Shown: positions 1 to 8,762, counted from the first letter of the stretch. The stretch: 64,000 bases of DNA from JANQIO01 sp965229625 (GCA_965229625.1 CBDDJJ010000001.1:1364001-1428000); one strand, 5' to 3'. A program made the numbers and translations. The notes: generated from the sequence alone by a model not told the origin.

Positions 1-449
1 GCACCCGCTTCGATGGAGATCAGCCGGCTCAGGGACTTGCTGGCACCGGCACCACCGCCAACGCCGCTTTCCTGTAGCTGGGTCTCCGTGTCGTACAGCA
101 GGGCGAGGTCGGCCCCGGAGATCAGGCTGATGCCCACCCCGAGAATGAACTCGTAGACCAGGAAATCCACGAAACCATCCGCCCACAGCAATGACAGGAA
201 GCCCAGGCCGTTGAGTGCCGAGCCCGCCAGGATTGCCAGCTTGCGCCCCCAGATATCCGCGATGTAGCCCGAGGGCACTTCAAAAACTGCCACGGTCAGG
301 GCGAACAGCGCCTGGGTTTGCAGTACCTGCGCCATGCTCAGGCCATAGCCTTGCACCAGCGGCACAAAGACGGGGATAACCACCATAAAGCTATGGAAGA
401 ATCCCATCAGGTAGATAGCGACAATGTTGACTCTCAGTGACCGTTTCAC
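1..449 (-). CDS. MFS transporter, N-terminal part (truncated by window edge)
   Basis: The first 149 codons of a major facilitator superfamily transporter lie on the minus strand and run off the left edge. I chose a GTG start at 449 (KRSLRVNIVAIYLMGF follows the initiator). Visible are about four hydrophobic segments and the family signature between helices 2 and 3 (VPSGYIADIWGRK, a variant of the G-x3-D-R-x-G-R-K loop). It is an inner-membrane secondary transporter; the substrate cannot be read from this fragment. The next upstream feature on this strand is a terminator at 513-560, so the gene probably has its own promoter between about 450 and 512. Confidence 0.8.
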   Translation of the reverse strand, partial: MKRSLRVNIVAIYLMGFFHSFMVVIPVFVPLVQGYGLSMAQVLQTQALFALTVAVFEVPSGYIADIWGRKLAILAGSALNGLGFLSLLWADGFVDFLVYEFILGVGISLISGADLALLYDTETQLQESGVGGGAGASKSLSRLISIEAG

Positions 450-512
450 GGTAACCACCTTTACATCAGCGGCCTCGAGCCCGGGGTTGGAGAGTCTTTA
501 TGAGTTTTCCTG

Positions 513-560
513 GGGGGGAAAGAAAAAGGCCTCCGAGTCCCGGGTTCTCGGAGGCCTTCT
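513..560 (-). terminator. Rho-independent terminator
   Basis: A perfect 12-bp stem (526-537 pairing with 547-558) with a 9-nt loop is followed, reading on the minus strand, by a T-rich run (TTTTTCTTTC). It would end a minus-strand transcript coming from about 740. The plus-strand tail is poorer (TTCTTTAG), so minus is the main direction. Confidence 0.8.
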
Positions 561-598
561 TTAGATTTTCAGTCGTTCAAATAGGTTTCTATGACTGT

Positions 599-739
599 CT
601 AACGCTTCCTCGAACCGTGTCCTACGCGAATACCGTCGCGAGAGGTGAGCTTGACCGGCACACACAGGTACTGGTCAGCCGACACCGCCCGCAGATGCAG
701 GGAGCGCGTGAACATGTACTGTGAATTGCGAGCGGTCAT
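599..739 (-). CDS. Possible small protein, 46 aa
   Basis: An ATG at 739 opens a 46-codon frame on the minus strand ending in TAG at 599-601, about 40 nt before the strong terminator at 513-560. The peptide is basic at its end (GSRKR) and has a central hydrophobic stretch (YLCVPVKL). I do not recognise a family and see no good ribosome binding site before 739; an internal ATG at 715 is an alternative start. The main support is that some minus-strand transcript must feed the terminator. A non-coding small RNA from the same stretch is equally possible. Confidence 0.35.
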   Translation of the reverse strand: MTARNSQYMFTRSLHLRAVSADQYLCVPVKLTSRDGIRVGHGSRKR

Positions 740-861
740 CGGACTGCCGTTTTCATTAAACTGAACGAGCGCATATAGTCCTCTGATGCGCCGAGAAGTT
801 CAATCCTTGGCGCCAGATGTTGTGTAAAAACACCAAATAGAAGAAGAGAAACTGCAACAAC

Positions 862-1875
862 GTGCACATCCTGGTTACCGGCGGCACCGGCTTCATCGGC
901 TATCACACGGCTAACGCGCTGCTGGCGGCTGGCCACCGCGTGCGCCTGCTGGTGCGCGACAAGGACAAGCTGCGCCGGCTGTACGGCAGCAATATCACCG
1001 ACTATGTACTCGGTGATGTGACCGATGCCGGCTCCGTCGATAGTGCGCTGGCCGGCTGCGACGGCGTGGTGCACAGCGCCGCGCTGGTGTCCATCGACCG
1101 CAAGGATGCCGACCAGGTGCTGGCCACCAATGTGGGTGGTACCGAGCGAGTGGTCGGCGGCGCGGTGAAGCGCGGGCTGGAGACCATTGTTCACGTGTCC
1201 AGCGTGACCGCGCTTTACAATCCCAAAGCCGCCTATCTCAATGAGTACTCTCCGCCGGGCAGCGCGGCCAACGCCTACGGGCGCTCCAAGGTGGCCTGCG
1301 AAGAGTACGTGCGCGGGCTGCAGTCGACCGGCGCGCCGATTCACATCACCTACCCGGCCAGCGTGATCGGCCCCGACGACCCGGGATTTACTGATCCCCA
1401 CCAGGGCTTGAAGGCCTACCTGGCCGCTGCCGCGCCGGTCTTGCCCAGCGGCAACCAATGGGTGGACGTGCGGGATGTGGCACTCGCCCACTGCCGCCTG
1501 TTTGAACGCGCACTGTCCCCGGGTCGCTACCCGCTGGGCGGCCACTTCCTGACCTGGAGCGAACTGGTGGACACCCTGTCTGAACTCACCGGACGGCGCA
1601 TTCGCAAGATCCCGGTACCCGGCGGCGTGATGCTGGGTGCCGGCCGGCTGGTGGACTGGCTCAACCGCCTGCGCGGTAAATCACTGGATATCCCGGTCAC
1701 ACATGAGGCCATGGTGTACGCCACCAACTGGGTGAAAATGGACAACAGCAAAGGCAGCGCTGATCTCGGCGTGCACTTCCGCCCGGTGCAGGAATCGCTG
1801 GCCGACGCCATCCGCTCCCTGGTTGCCGAAGGCCATATCGACCGACGCCAGGCGGGACTGCTTGGCGATGCCTGA
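862..1875 (+). CDS. NAD(P)-dependent epimerase/dehydratase (extended SDR)
   Basis: A 337-aa extended short-chain dehydrogenase of the NAD-dependent epimerase / 3-beta-hydroxysteroid dehydrogenase-like group. The Rossmann motif TGGTGFIG is at residues 6-13, and the catalytic Tyr139 and Lys143 sit in YGRSK. Length fits the family. The GTG start at 862 is preceded by an AAGAAGAGAA stretch that can serve as ribosome binding site. The gene overlaps the following LLM oxidoreductase by 8 nt, so the two are probably co-translated. The substrate (sugar nucleotide, steroid or dihydroflavonol-like ketone) cannot be decided from sequence alone. Confidence 0.85.
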   Translation: MHILVTGGTGFIGYHTANALLAAGHRVRLLVRDKDKLRRLYGSNITDYVLGDVTDAGSVDSALAGCDGVVHSAALVSIDRKDADQVLATNVGGTERVVGGAVKRGLETIVHVSSVTALYNPKAAYLNEYSPPGSAANAYGRSKVACEEYVRGLQSTGAPIHITYPASVIGPDDPGFTDPHQGLKAYLAAAAPVLPSGNQWVDVRDVALAHCRLFERALSPGRYPLGGHFLTWSELVDTLSELTGRRIRKIPVPGGVMLGAGRLVDWLNRLRGKSLDIPVTHEAMVYATNWVKMDNSKGSADLGVHFRPVQESLADAIRSLVAEGHIDRRQAGLLGDA

Positions 1876-2779
1876 GTTCGGCATCACTCCCTGGCGGATG
1901 GAACTGGATGCTGCCGGGCTCAGCGCCCAGGCGGCACAGGCCGAAGCCTGGGGTTACCGCTCCTTTTTCCTGCCGGAATCCCACTTCCTTGAAAACGGGG
2001 CGGTGCCCGATCCTCTGCTGTTGTTGGCGGCCGTCGCCGCGCAAACCTCAACACTCACCCTCGGCACGACGTCCTGGTTACTGCCGATTCGCCAGCCGCT
2101 GCTGGCGGCGGAGCAGGCGGCGAGCCTGGACCAGCTCTGCCGCGGCCGACTGGTACTGGGCCTGGGGCGCGGCTACCAGCGCGGCATGCTGGCAGCTTTT
2201 GGAGTGAACAGCGCCGACAAACGTGATCGATTCGACGAGGTGTTGTCAGCCATGCAGGCTGCCTGGGCCGGCGAACAGGTGGAGGGCCAGGCGGTCTACC
2301 CCCGGCCACAGCAGCAGCCACACCCGCCCCTGTGGGTGGCGGCCTTTGGCCCCAAGGCCATCGCCCAGGCCGGCCGGCTGGGCCTGCCCTACTTTGCCTC
2401 ACCGGTGGAAAGCCTGGCTGAACTGCAAGGCAACTACAGGCGCCACGAGGAAGCACTGGCCGAGCATGGCAACGGCAGGGACATCGTGCGCCCGATCATG
2501 CGCACCGTGTTCATCGCCGACCAGGCGGATCGCCTCAGCCGGGTCAGGGAGAAGCTGGCCGCCCTGCCGGCGCCGCCCTTCCGCAAGGGACCGCAGCCAG
2601 CGCCGGAAGACTGGTGCCTGCTGGGCACCGCGGCGCAGGTCGCCGAGCAGATCGCCGCCTACCAGGACGCCCTCAACATGACCCACCTGGTCGCCGTCCG
2701 CCCCCGCGTACCCGGCATCGAAACCGGCTGGCTCACCGACTCCTTCGCCGCCCTCGCCGAGATCGCCAGCCAGAACTAG
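1868..2779 (+). CDS. LLM-class flavin-dependent oxidoreductase
   Basis: A 303-aa luciferase-like monooxygenase (bacterial luciferase TIM-barrel fold) using F420 or FMN. Typical signatures are the strand-end segment GYRSFFLPESHF near residue 30, the LTLGTTSW block and the GRLVLGLGRGYQ block near residue 100. I preferred the ATG at 1868 over a longer in-frame start at 1823 because it overlaps the stop of the upstream epimerase by 8 nt, a typical coupled junction, and because the family begins this close to its first strand. It probably acts on the same substrate as the epimerase. No terminator is evident before the repeat array. Confidence 0.8.
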   Translation: MPEFGITPWRMELDAAGLSAQAAQAEAWGYRSFFLPESHFLENGAVPDPLLLLAAVAAQTSTLTLGTTSWLLPIRQPLLAAEQAASLDQLCRGRLVLGLGRGYQRGMLAAFGVNSADKRDRFDEVLSAMQAAWAGEQVEGQAVYPRPQQQPHPPLWVAAFGPKAIAQAGRLGLPYFASPVESLAELQGNYRRHEEALAEHGNGRDIVRPIMRTVFIADQADRLSRVREKLAALPAPPFRKGPQPAPEDWCLLGTAAQVAEQIAAYQDALNMTHLVAVRPRVPGIETGWLTDSFAALAEIASQN

Positions 2780-2840
2780 AGGCAACAAGAGCAGCTGCAG
2801 CCAAATACGGCCCGCTATTCCACAGCGAAAAGTGCCAGTC

Positions 2841-3230
2841 GCAGCGCCACTAAACCGAAGACCGAGACCCACCGCCCGGGTGCAAGCTACACAGCGCCGT
2901 TTGATTCAATACCGAAATAGACCGCCTGGGGACAAGCTAAACCGCGCGGTTGCATGGAGAGTTGGTGCAGACCGCTTGGGGGCCAAGCTACGCAGAGCCG
3001 TGCGACAAAGAACCGATGCGGACCGCTCGGGAGGGGGGAGGGAAACCTGGTAGCGCCGTTCCATAAAGAACCGATGCAGACCGCTTGGGGGTAAGCTACG
3101 CAGCGCCTTTGCATAACGAACTGGTGCAGACTGCTTGGAGGGCAAGCTACTCAGAGCCGTGCGATAGAGCACTGACGCAGACCGCTTGGGGGTAAGCTAC
3201 GCAGCGCCGTTCAATTTAGAACCGAGCGGG
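2841..3230 (+). repeat. Tandem repeat array, about 50-bp unit, seven degenerate copies
   Basis: The unit opens with AGACCGCTTGGGGG, followed by an AAGCTACGCAG block, GCGCCGTT and a GAACCGATGC tail. Copies begin at about 2869, 2919, 2969, 3020, 3078, 3128 and 3179 (spacings 50, 50, 51, 58, 50, 51), with a partial tail of another copy from 2841. The copy at 3020 carries an insertion of about 8 bp. Because the period is mostly not a multiple of three, open frames across it on the minus strand are accidental. It fills the gap between the LLM gene and the convergent HxlR regulator. Confidence 0.85.
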
Positions 3231-3248
3231 TGACATAGCGCCTCGATG

Positions 3249-3992
3249 TCACTTAGTGGAATCGGCCCCAAGCGGTCTAATAGAAAGCCGCACCCGTTCC
3301 GGCGAAGGGTCCAGTCTGCGTTCCGAGAACACCGCGTTGCGTGCCAGCGGCAACCAGTGCTCGATGGTGCGAATCAACAATGGCTGGCCCTTCAGTACCA
3401 GCTGGCGGCGCACCAGGGCGGTCTGCAAGGTCATGTCGCCCAGCCAGATTTCGGTCAGCGCGCGCAGCCCGGACTCTACCACCATGTCAGCGCCACCCTC
3501 GGGTGCCTCGGTATGCAACTGCGCTTCACGATCTCCCGGGCGGGAATCGCAGGGCTCCACCGTGAGCCACCAGCGATTGGGTTCAGGCAGGTCTTCGATA
3601 AGGACCTCGATACTTGCCCCGGGCTCGGGGAGAAACTCGGTCTTGAGGCGGCGGCGGATGTCCCACATCAGCAGTTCCACGTCTAGATCAGTGTCCGGCA
3701 GCTCACCGCGTCCCCAACGCATGCCCCAGATCGCAAACTGCCGAACCAACGGCGCCAGGTCCTCGCCAGCAGCGGTCAGGTGGTAGTCGTGATCATCCTT
3801 GGCAATCAGCCCGTTGGCCTCCAGTTCCTTGAGGCGCTTGTTGAGCATGGTGGGTGAAATGCCGCTGATAGCGCGCTGGAATTCGCTGAAGCGGGTGCTT
3901 CCGTACAGCAGTTCTCGCACAATCAGCAGGGACCACTTTTCACCGAGTAACTCGGCGGTTTTGGCCACGGGGCAGAACTGTCCGTACTCCAT
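3249..3992 (-). CDS. HxlR-family regulator with SCP2-like C-terminal domain
   Basis: A 247-aa protein with an N-terminal HxlR winged helix (about residues 1-95, including Cys7 in the usual CPVAKTAELLGEKWSLLI context and the wing region ISPTMLNKRLKELEANGLI). A C-terminal domain of about 130 residues resembles the SCP2 sterol-carrier fold that often accompanies HxlR domains in proteobacteria. HxlR proteins typically respond to electrophiles or aromatics through the N-terminal cysteine; the SCP2-like part suggests a hydrophobic ligand, an inference. The last codons contain a 13-nt inverted copy of the neighbouring repeat unit (3266-3278). It is transcribed separately from the operon ending at 4109. 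Confidence 0.82.
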   Translation of the reverse strand: MEYGQFCPVAKTAELLGEKWSLLIVRELLYGSTRFSEFQRAISGISPTMLNKRLKELEANGLIAKDDHDYHLTAAGEDLAPLVRQFAIWGMRWGRGELPDTDLDVELLMWDIRRRLKTEFLPEPGASIEVLIEDLPEPNRWWLTVEPCDSRPGDREAQLHTEAPEGGADMVVESGLRALTEIWLGDMTLQTALVRRQLVLKGQPLLIRTIEHWLPLARNAVFSERRLDPSPERVRLSIRPLGADSTK

Positions 3993-4108
3993 TCGGGGGT
4001 ATCCACAGGGTGCCAGCGATGCGGGAAGCCTATCGCGTTACTACGCATTTTGCATCCCCGTCCGGCAAGGCGGTCATCAGCGCCAGTAGGGACACCTCCT
4101 GTGGACAA

Positions 4109-5341
4109 TTAAACGCTGTAAAACCAATAACTTATGATAATGGCTGCGGTGATGCCGGCGAAATCCGCCGCCAGGCCACAGGCCAGGGCATGGCGTGCAT
4201 GGCGAATGCCGGCGGCACCGAAATACACAGCCAGTACATAAAACGTAGTTTCAGTCGAGCCCTGCAGGGTGGCCGCCAGCCGGCCCTGGAATGAGTCCAC
4301 TCCGAACTGGTTCATGGTGTCGATCATCATGGCCCGGGCCCCGCTGCCCGACAGCGGCTTCATCAGTGCCGTGGGCATGGCATCGACCCAGCGCGCGTCG
4401 GAGCCGGTCATCGCCACCAGGCCGCGGATGCCGTCCAGCAACAGGTCGAGGGCGCCGCTGGCGCGGAACACACCCACCGCCACCAGCATGGCCAGCAGGA
4501 ACGGGATGATCTCGATGGCCGTCTGGAAGCCGCCTTTGGCCCCTTCCACGAAGGTATCGTAAACATTGATGCCACGGCGGTGGGCCGCCAGCAGGAACAG
4601 CACCACCAGGCTGAGGATCATGATATTCGCCAGCAGGCTGGACTGGCGCTGCAGGGCCTCGGCACTGAGGGTGGCAAACCAGCCCACCAGCGCCAGCAGC
4701 AGCGCAAACGCCCCGGCCAGCCACGCCAGCACCACGGTGTCCGTGAGCCGGATGCGCTGCACCCAGGCGGTGATCAGCAGCCCCGCCAGGGTCGAGCAAC
4801 TGGTCGCCAGCAGGATGGGAATAAACACCGATGCCGGGTCGCTCGCCCCCAACTGCGCCCGGTACAGCAGGATGGTGACCGGGAACAGCGTTACCGAGGA
4901 CGTGTTGAGCACCAGGAACAGGATCTGCGCGTTGGTGGCGGTATCCGGGGTGGGGTTGAGGGTCTGCAGGTCTTTCATGGCGCGGATACCCAGCGGCGTC
5001 GCGGCGTTATCCAGGCCCAGCACGTTGGCGCTGAGATTGAGCGTCATGGAAGAGATGGCCGGGTGACCGGTCGGTACCCCGGGCATCAGCCGTGTAAACA
5101 GCGGCGACATCAGGCGGCCCAGGCGGTCGACCAGGCCGCTGGCCTCCCCCAGGGCAACCACCCCCAGCCAGAAGGCCAGCAGGCCGATCAGGCCGATGGC
5201 CAGCTCCACCGTGAGCGTGGACATGTCGAACATGGCGGTGACCATGCGCTGGAAGACCTCGGCATCACCCTGGAACAACCACTGGTAAAGGCCGGCCAGA
5301 AAACCCAGCAGGAAAAAGCCCAGCCAGATCCGGTGTAGCAC
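4109..5341 (-). CDS. Nucleoside-recognition (GATE) domain membrane protein, SpmA/SpmB-like fusion
   Basis: A 410-aa polytopic inner-membrane protein with about ten hydrophobic segments in two repeats. Each repeat contains the conserved core of the GATE / nucleoside recognition family: LNLSANVLGLDNAATPLG in the first half and PTALMKPLSGSGARAMMID in the second. This matches the fused SpmA-SpmB architecture annotated in Gram-negatives as spore maturation protein, although no spores are involved. A much longer open frame exists upstream, but the GTG at 5341 shares its G with the stop of the upstream hydrolase (TAGTG), so I take that as the start. It is last in a four-gene operon; a role in moving or sensing the product made by the first three genes is inferred. 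Confidence 0.8.
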   Translation of the reverse strand: MLHRIWLGFFLLGFLAGLYQWLFQGDAEVFQRMVTAMFDMSTLTVELAIGLIGLLAFWLGVVALGEASGLVDRLGRLMSPLFTRLMPGVPTGHPAISSMTLNLSANVLGLDNAATPLGIRAMKDLQTLNPTPDTATNAQILFLVLNTSSVTLFPVTILLYRAQLGASDPASVFIPILLATSCSTLAGLLITAWVQRIRLTDTVVLAWLAGAFALLLALVGWFATLSAEALQRQSSLLANIMILSLVVLFLLAAHRRGINVYDTFVEGAKGGFQTAIEIIPFLLAMLVAVGVFRASGALDLLLDGIRGLVAMTGSDARWVDAMPTALMKPLSGSGARAMMIDTMNQFGVDSFQGRLAATLQGSTETTFYVLAVYFGAAGIRHARHALACGLAADFAGITAAIIISYWFYSV

Positions 5342-6180
5342 TAGGCGCTTGACCTGGATTCGTGGGCTGCAGCCAGGAAATCGAGAATTTCTGCGGCGGT
5401 CTCCGCCGGGCGTTCCAGTGGCAACAGGTGGCCGCCCGGCCGCTCCCTGAGATCGGCCTGGGGCTGGGTCTGCCCCCACAGGGCAAAGGCCTCGGGAGAC
5501 AGAGTGTCCGAGGTTTCCCCGCGCAGGCCCAGGACCGGCAGGCGAATGGCTGCCAGCACCTCCCAGACCTCGGGCGAGGAGCGGTAGGCCGCCGCCTCCC
5601 ATTCCCGGGCGTAGGCGAGCTGGTATTCCCCCTCCTCATTAAGGCGGGTGCCCGCCAGCACATAATCCCAGAGCACCTGGTCGCTGAAGTCCGAGAAGGC
5701 GCGTTTGCCGCGATGAAAGTCGAAGGCTTCCTCGCGGCTGGCAAAGCGGTTGGGACGGGTGAGCGTCTTGCGAATCATCGGGATTTCGTCGAGCACTTCG
5801 TCGGGCAGGTGCGCGCGCTGGGCCAGCGTCTCGGGCGTAAGGAAGACGGGGTCGATCAGCAGCAGGCCGCGAAACAGCTCAGGGCGCCGGGCAGCCGCCT
5901 TGGCGGCCACCACCGCGCCCATGGAGTGGCCCATCATCCATACCGGTTCGGACTGGGTGGCTTCCAGGGTTTCCAGCAGGTCGTCGGCAAAGCGGTTCCA
6001 GTTGAGTCGCGCCGGGGGCATTTCCGGGCTCCAGATGGGTCGATGGTGAAAACCCGTGACCCGGCAGTGCTCGGTCAGCGCGGCGATCAGCTGCCGGTAG
6101 CTACCTACCGGGTAGCCATTGGCATGGGCAAAGACGATGGGCTCGCCCTGCCCGCCGAATTCTTCGAGCCGTTGTTGCAT
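5341..6180 (-). CDS. Alpha/beta hydrolase
   Basis: A 279-aa alpha/beta hydrolase fold enzyme. The nucleophile elbow is GHSMG with Ser86, the oxyanion region is HANGYPVGSY near residue 20, and the likely catalytic His251 is in GGHLLP. It probably hydrolyses an ester, thioester or amide in the cytoplasm; no signal peptide is present. It is third in the operon, with ATG sharing one base with the upstream TGA (TGATG), and its own stop overlapping the GTG of the membrane protein. This tight coupling implies near-equal synthesis with its neighbours. The substrate is unknown. Confidence 0.82.
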   Translation of the reverse strand: MQQRLEEFGGQGEPIVFAHANGYPVGSYRQLIAALTEHCRVTGFHHRPIWSPEMPPARLNWNRFADDLLETLEATQSEPVWMMGHSMGAVVAAKAAARRPELFRGLLLIDPVFLTPETLAQRAHLPDEVLDEIPMIRKTLTRPNRFASREEAFDFHRGKRAFSDFSDQVLWDYVLAGTRLNEEGEYQLAYAREWEAAAYRSSPEVWEVLAAIRLPVLGLRGETSDTLSPEAFALWGQTQPQADLRERPGGHLLPLERPAETAAEILDFLAAAHESRSSA

Positions 6181-7202
6181 CAGGCCGGGGCCTGCTCGTC
6201 CTGGGGGTCGTCGCAGACAAAATAGAACAGGCAGTCGGAGGCAGCAATATCCGGGCGAGTGGTGGCCATGAACAGGCGCATATGCTGGCGAGGATAGAGC
6301 AGGCCCTCCTCCACGCGGAAGAACTCATCCACGTCATGGGGCTGGTAATCGCTGCCGATCTGCAGGTGCTCCAACCCCTGGCTGTCCAGCCAGCCCAGCA
6401 TGTCACCGTGGTCCACGGGCGCAAAGTTGAAGCGTTCGATATCCTGCCGCACCACGATGTCGCGATCGTGCAGGGGCCGGTCGGCATAATCGATACGGCT
6501 GTGGGCCGCCAGCTCGAGCCGCAGCGGGTGGCGCAGCAGCACCAGTTTCTCCGGTGGCCGCAGCAAGTCGTCTTCGAGGAAAAAGCGTGCAATGCCCTCG
6601 TGGGCGACGCGATCGGCAGCTTCGTCCTGGCTGCCGCCGGCTTCGACGGTGATGACGGGGCAACCCAGGTCCTGCTCCATGAGTGAACCCAGCCGCAGGT
6701 CGGTGATGATCAGCCGGTCCACCCAGCGGCTGGCCAGCGCCCGGCGCTCCGGGCAGTCGCCAATACTGATGGAGAAGGCATCACTGGAACCCGAGGTATT
6801 GTGCAGGTCGACCACCGCCTCCGGCTCCAACTCGCGAATGGTGCGCAGCATGCTCTGGGCCAGCTGCCCCTGGCGATCCTTGTAAGGCGGATTGAAGCAG
6901 CGATTGAGATCACGGCTGCCCGGCAACTGGCGGTGGAAGAACAGCGGTTCCGCCAGGGCCGCTTCCACGGCGCCCAGAATGATCACCACGTTGACCGCGG
7001 GCTTGCGCCCTTCCTGCAGCCAGTGGTGCACCGCTTCCAGCCCCGAGGGCTCGTTGCCGTGGGACAGGGTCACCAGCACCCGGGTGCGACTGGTGTCCTC
7101 GCCGGTAAGGTAGATTGCGCAAGGCCCGGGCAGGGCCCGCAGAAACTCGTTGACCCGCCCCGGGATCTGCTCGGGGCGGGGGTCGCGGATCGGGTTCAAC
7201 AC
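6180..7202 (-). CDS. Succinylglutamate desuccinylase/aspartoacylase-family zinc deacylase
   Basis: A 340-aa M14-like zinc carboxypeptidase-fold deacylase. Zinc ligands are visible as His48 and Glu51 in SHGNEPSG and His134 in DLHNTSG; RDLNRCF near residue 98 is the family's substrate-carboxylate motif. Members remove an acyl group from an amino acid or dipeptide (AstE, aspartoacylase). The upstream neighbour is a GCS2-type amide-forming enzyme, so this may cleave or edit an amide bond made by it; that is an inference. It overlaps the ligase gene by 7 nt and the hydrolase by 1 nt. Confidence 0.83.
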   Translation of the reverse strand: MLNPIRDPRPEQIPGRVNEFLRALPGPCAIYLTGEDTSRTRVLVTLSHGNEPSGLEAVHHWLQEGRKPAVNVVIILGAVEAALAEPLFFHRQLPGSRDLNRCFNPPYKDRQGQLAQSMLRTIRELEPEAVVDLHNTSGSSDAFSISIGDCPERRALASRWVDRLIITDLRLGSLMEQDLGCPVITVEAGGSQDEAADRVAHEGIARFFLEDDLLRPPEKLVLLRHPLRLELAAHSRIDYADRPLHDRDIVVRQDIERFNFAPVDHGDMLGWLDSQGLEHLQIGSDYQPHDVDEFFRVEEGLLYPRQHMRLFMATTRPDIAASDCLFYFVCDDPQDEQAPA

Positions 7203-8668
7203 CAGCGTGCCACCGGCTTACTGTCGGTCATATTGGCCACGTAGTCGGCCAGCATACGGCGACAGGAATCTCCGACTCCCAGGGTCTTGCGATACTTCTC
7301 GAAGGTATTGAGCTGCCAGGTCGCACCGGTCTGGCCGGTATCGAAGCGCTCCTCGATGATCTGCCACAGGCGATCCACGTCGCCACGGTCTAAGTCAAGC
7401 TGGTCGAGGCCCTGGCGGGCGCGGGGCAGGAATTCCTCGATCAGCTCCCGGACGGGACGCTCTTCCAGGCCGCCCTTGTTTTTGCGCGGCCAGATCAGGT
7501 GCGCGTCCATGCCCTCCTGGGCAGCGCGATAGAAATTGTACTCCGCAAACTTGAAGGGTAAGCGCGCGGCATAGTGGTCCATGGAGTCGCTGCTGATACC
7601 CAACGCCCAGCCAATACACAGCGCAGCGTTGGCAATCATGTCCAGCACGGTCGGGCCCGCCGGCAGGAAACGGAATTCGATGCGCAGGTGGCCGCCGCCG
7701 ACATGGCTGTAGACCGCCCGGTTCCAGGGCCAGATCGTGCCGTGGTGCAGGCACAGCTCCGGCAGGCGCGGCGGCTGCGATGCATCTTCCTCATCGCTCA
7801 GTACCGGAATCAGCGGCTGGTACAGCGCCACATTCTCAGCGAACAGTTCCCAGGCCGAGTGACGCACCCAGCCGTGGCCAAAGCTGACCCGGGCCGGCTG
7901 GCGCCAGTGCGAGTTGTTGCGCTCGCGCAGGTCGATGCTCTGCTTGAACAGGGCGATGCGTGATTCCTGCCACAGGCGGCAGCCGGCAATCAGCGGCGAA
8001 TTGGCGGACAGCGCCAGCGCCAGCGGCGTGGTGAGCTGCGCCGAGTTGAAACAGGTGGTAAATCGATCAGCGGGAAGCTGCAGGTGCACCTGGAACGAGG
8101 TGTTGGCACCTTCCACGGTGACACCCTCACCATGCAGGGACAGGTGGTCCTCGCCCGCGATATCAATGTGGAAGCCACCGTTGCGCACCCGGGTCAGGCC
8201 GTTGTTGAGCGCGTGGTAGCGCGGCCGGTCCGTCATGAAGTCGAGGCTGAGGTGCTTGTCCTGCAGGGTGGGCAAGATGCCGATGGGGATGACCTGGGCG
8301 TCGATGCTGCGCGCGTGCTCCTGCAAGGTATCCAGGAATCCGCGCAGTTCGGTCTCCATGGACATAAACGGCTTGCTCTGGGCCGGCGCCGGCGTCGGGC
8401 TCATGTTGAACTCGAGGTTGTACTTGTTGAGTTCCTGGGTGAGCTGCTCGTGGTTGGCCATGGCCAACAGCTCTTCATTGATCGGTGCGGGCTGGAACAG
8501 GTTGTCTGCCAGGTACACCTCCAACTCGGCGCCAAAAGTCGGCTCCCAGCGATTGAACTGGGGCTCCTTGATGGCCTCGCGCAGGAGGCCGAGCTGGTTT
8601 TCCAACCGGATGCTGAATTCGCGATACTCGGCTGGCGAGAATTCTTCCTTGTAGACCGCCTCGCCCAT
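7196..8668 (-). CDS. Glutamate-cysteine ligase family 2 (GCS2)-like carboxylate-amine ligase
   Basis: A 490-aa protein of the GCS2 / YbdK-like carboxylate-amine ligase group. The N-terminal TFGAELEVYL resembles the FGxExE nucleotide/metal motif; GLTRVRNGGFHIDI, EGANTSFQVHLQ and GGHLRIEFRFLPAGPT are further core blocks. The family forms an amide between a carboxylate and an amine using ATP. It leads the operon and is preceded by a good ribosome binding site (AGAGGAAG before ATG 8668). Whether it makes gamma-glutamylcysteine or a different gamma-glutamyl compound cannot be told; the deacylase and exporter-like partners argue for a specialised product. Confidence 0.8.
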   Translation of the reverse strand: MGEAVYKEEFSPAEYREFSIRLENQLGLLREAIKEPQFNRWEPTFGAELEVYLADNLFQPAPINEELLAMANHEQLTQELNKYNLEFNMSPTPAPAQSKPFMSMETELRGFLDTLQEHARSIDAQVIPIGILPTLQDKHLSLDFMTDRPRYHALNNGLTRVRNGGFHIDIAGEDHLSLHGEGVTVEGANTSFQVHLQLPADRFTTCFNSAQLTTPLALALSANSPLIAGCRLWQESRIALFKQSIDLRERNNSHWRQPARVSFGHGWVRHSAWELFAENVALYQPLIPVLSDEEDASQPPRLPELCLHHGTIWPWNRAVYSHVGGGHLRIEFRFLPAGPTVLDMIANAALCIGWALGISSDSMDHYAARLPFKFAEYNFYRAAQEGMDAHLIWPRKNKGGLEERPVRELIEEFLPRARQGLDQLDLDRGDVDRLWQIIEERFDTGQTGATWQLNTFEKYRKTLGVGDSCRRMLADYVANMTDSKPVARWC

Positions 8669-8762
8669 GTCTTCCTCTTTTCTTCTCCAGATGCCGTGCC
8701 GATGAACGGCTCACTTCCGCCGATTATGCCAAGAATCGCTGGCCCAGGCTCGGCGCTCTGCC

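Noticed and set aside
2887..3172. Repeat-bearing minus-strand peptides in the 50-bp array
   Set aside because: The repeat period is mostly not a multiple of three, so frames shift between copies; no ribosome binding site.
2841..3230. CRISPR-like array
   Set aside because: The full unit repeats without unique spacers and no cas genes are present; it is a plain tandem repeat.
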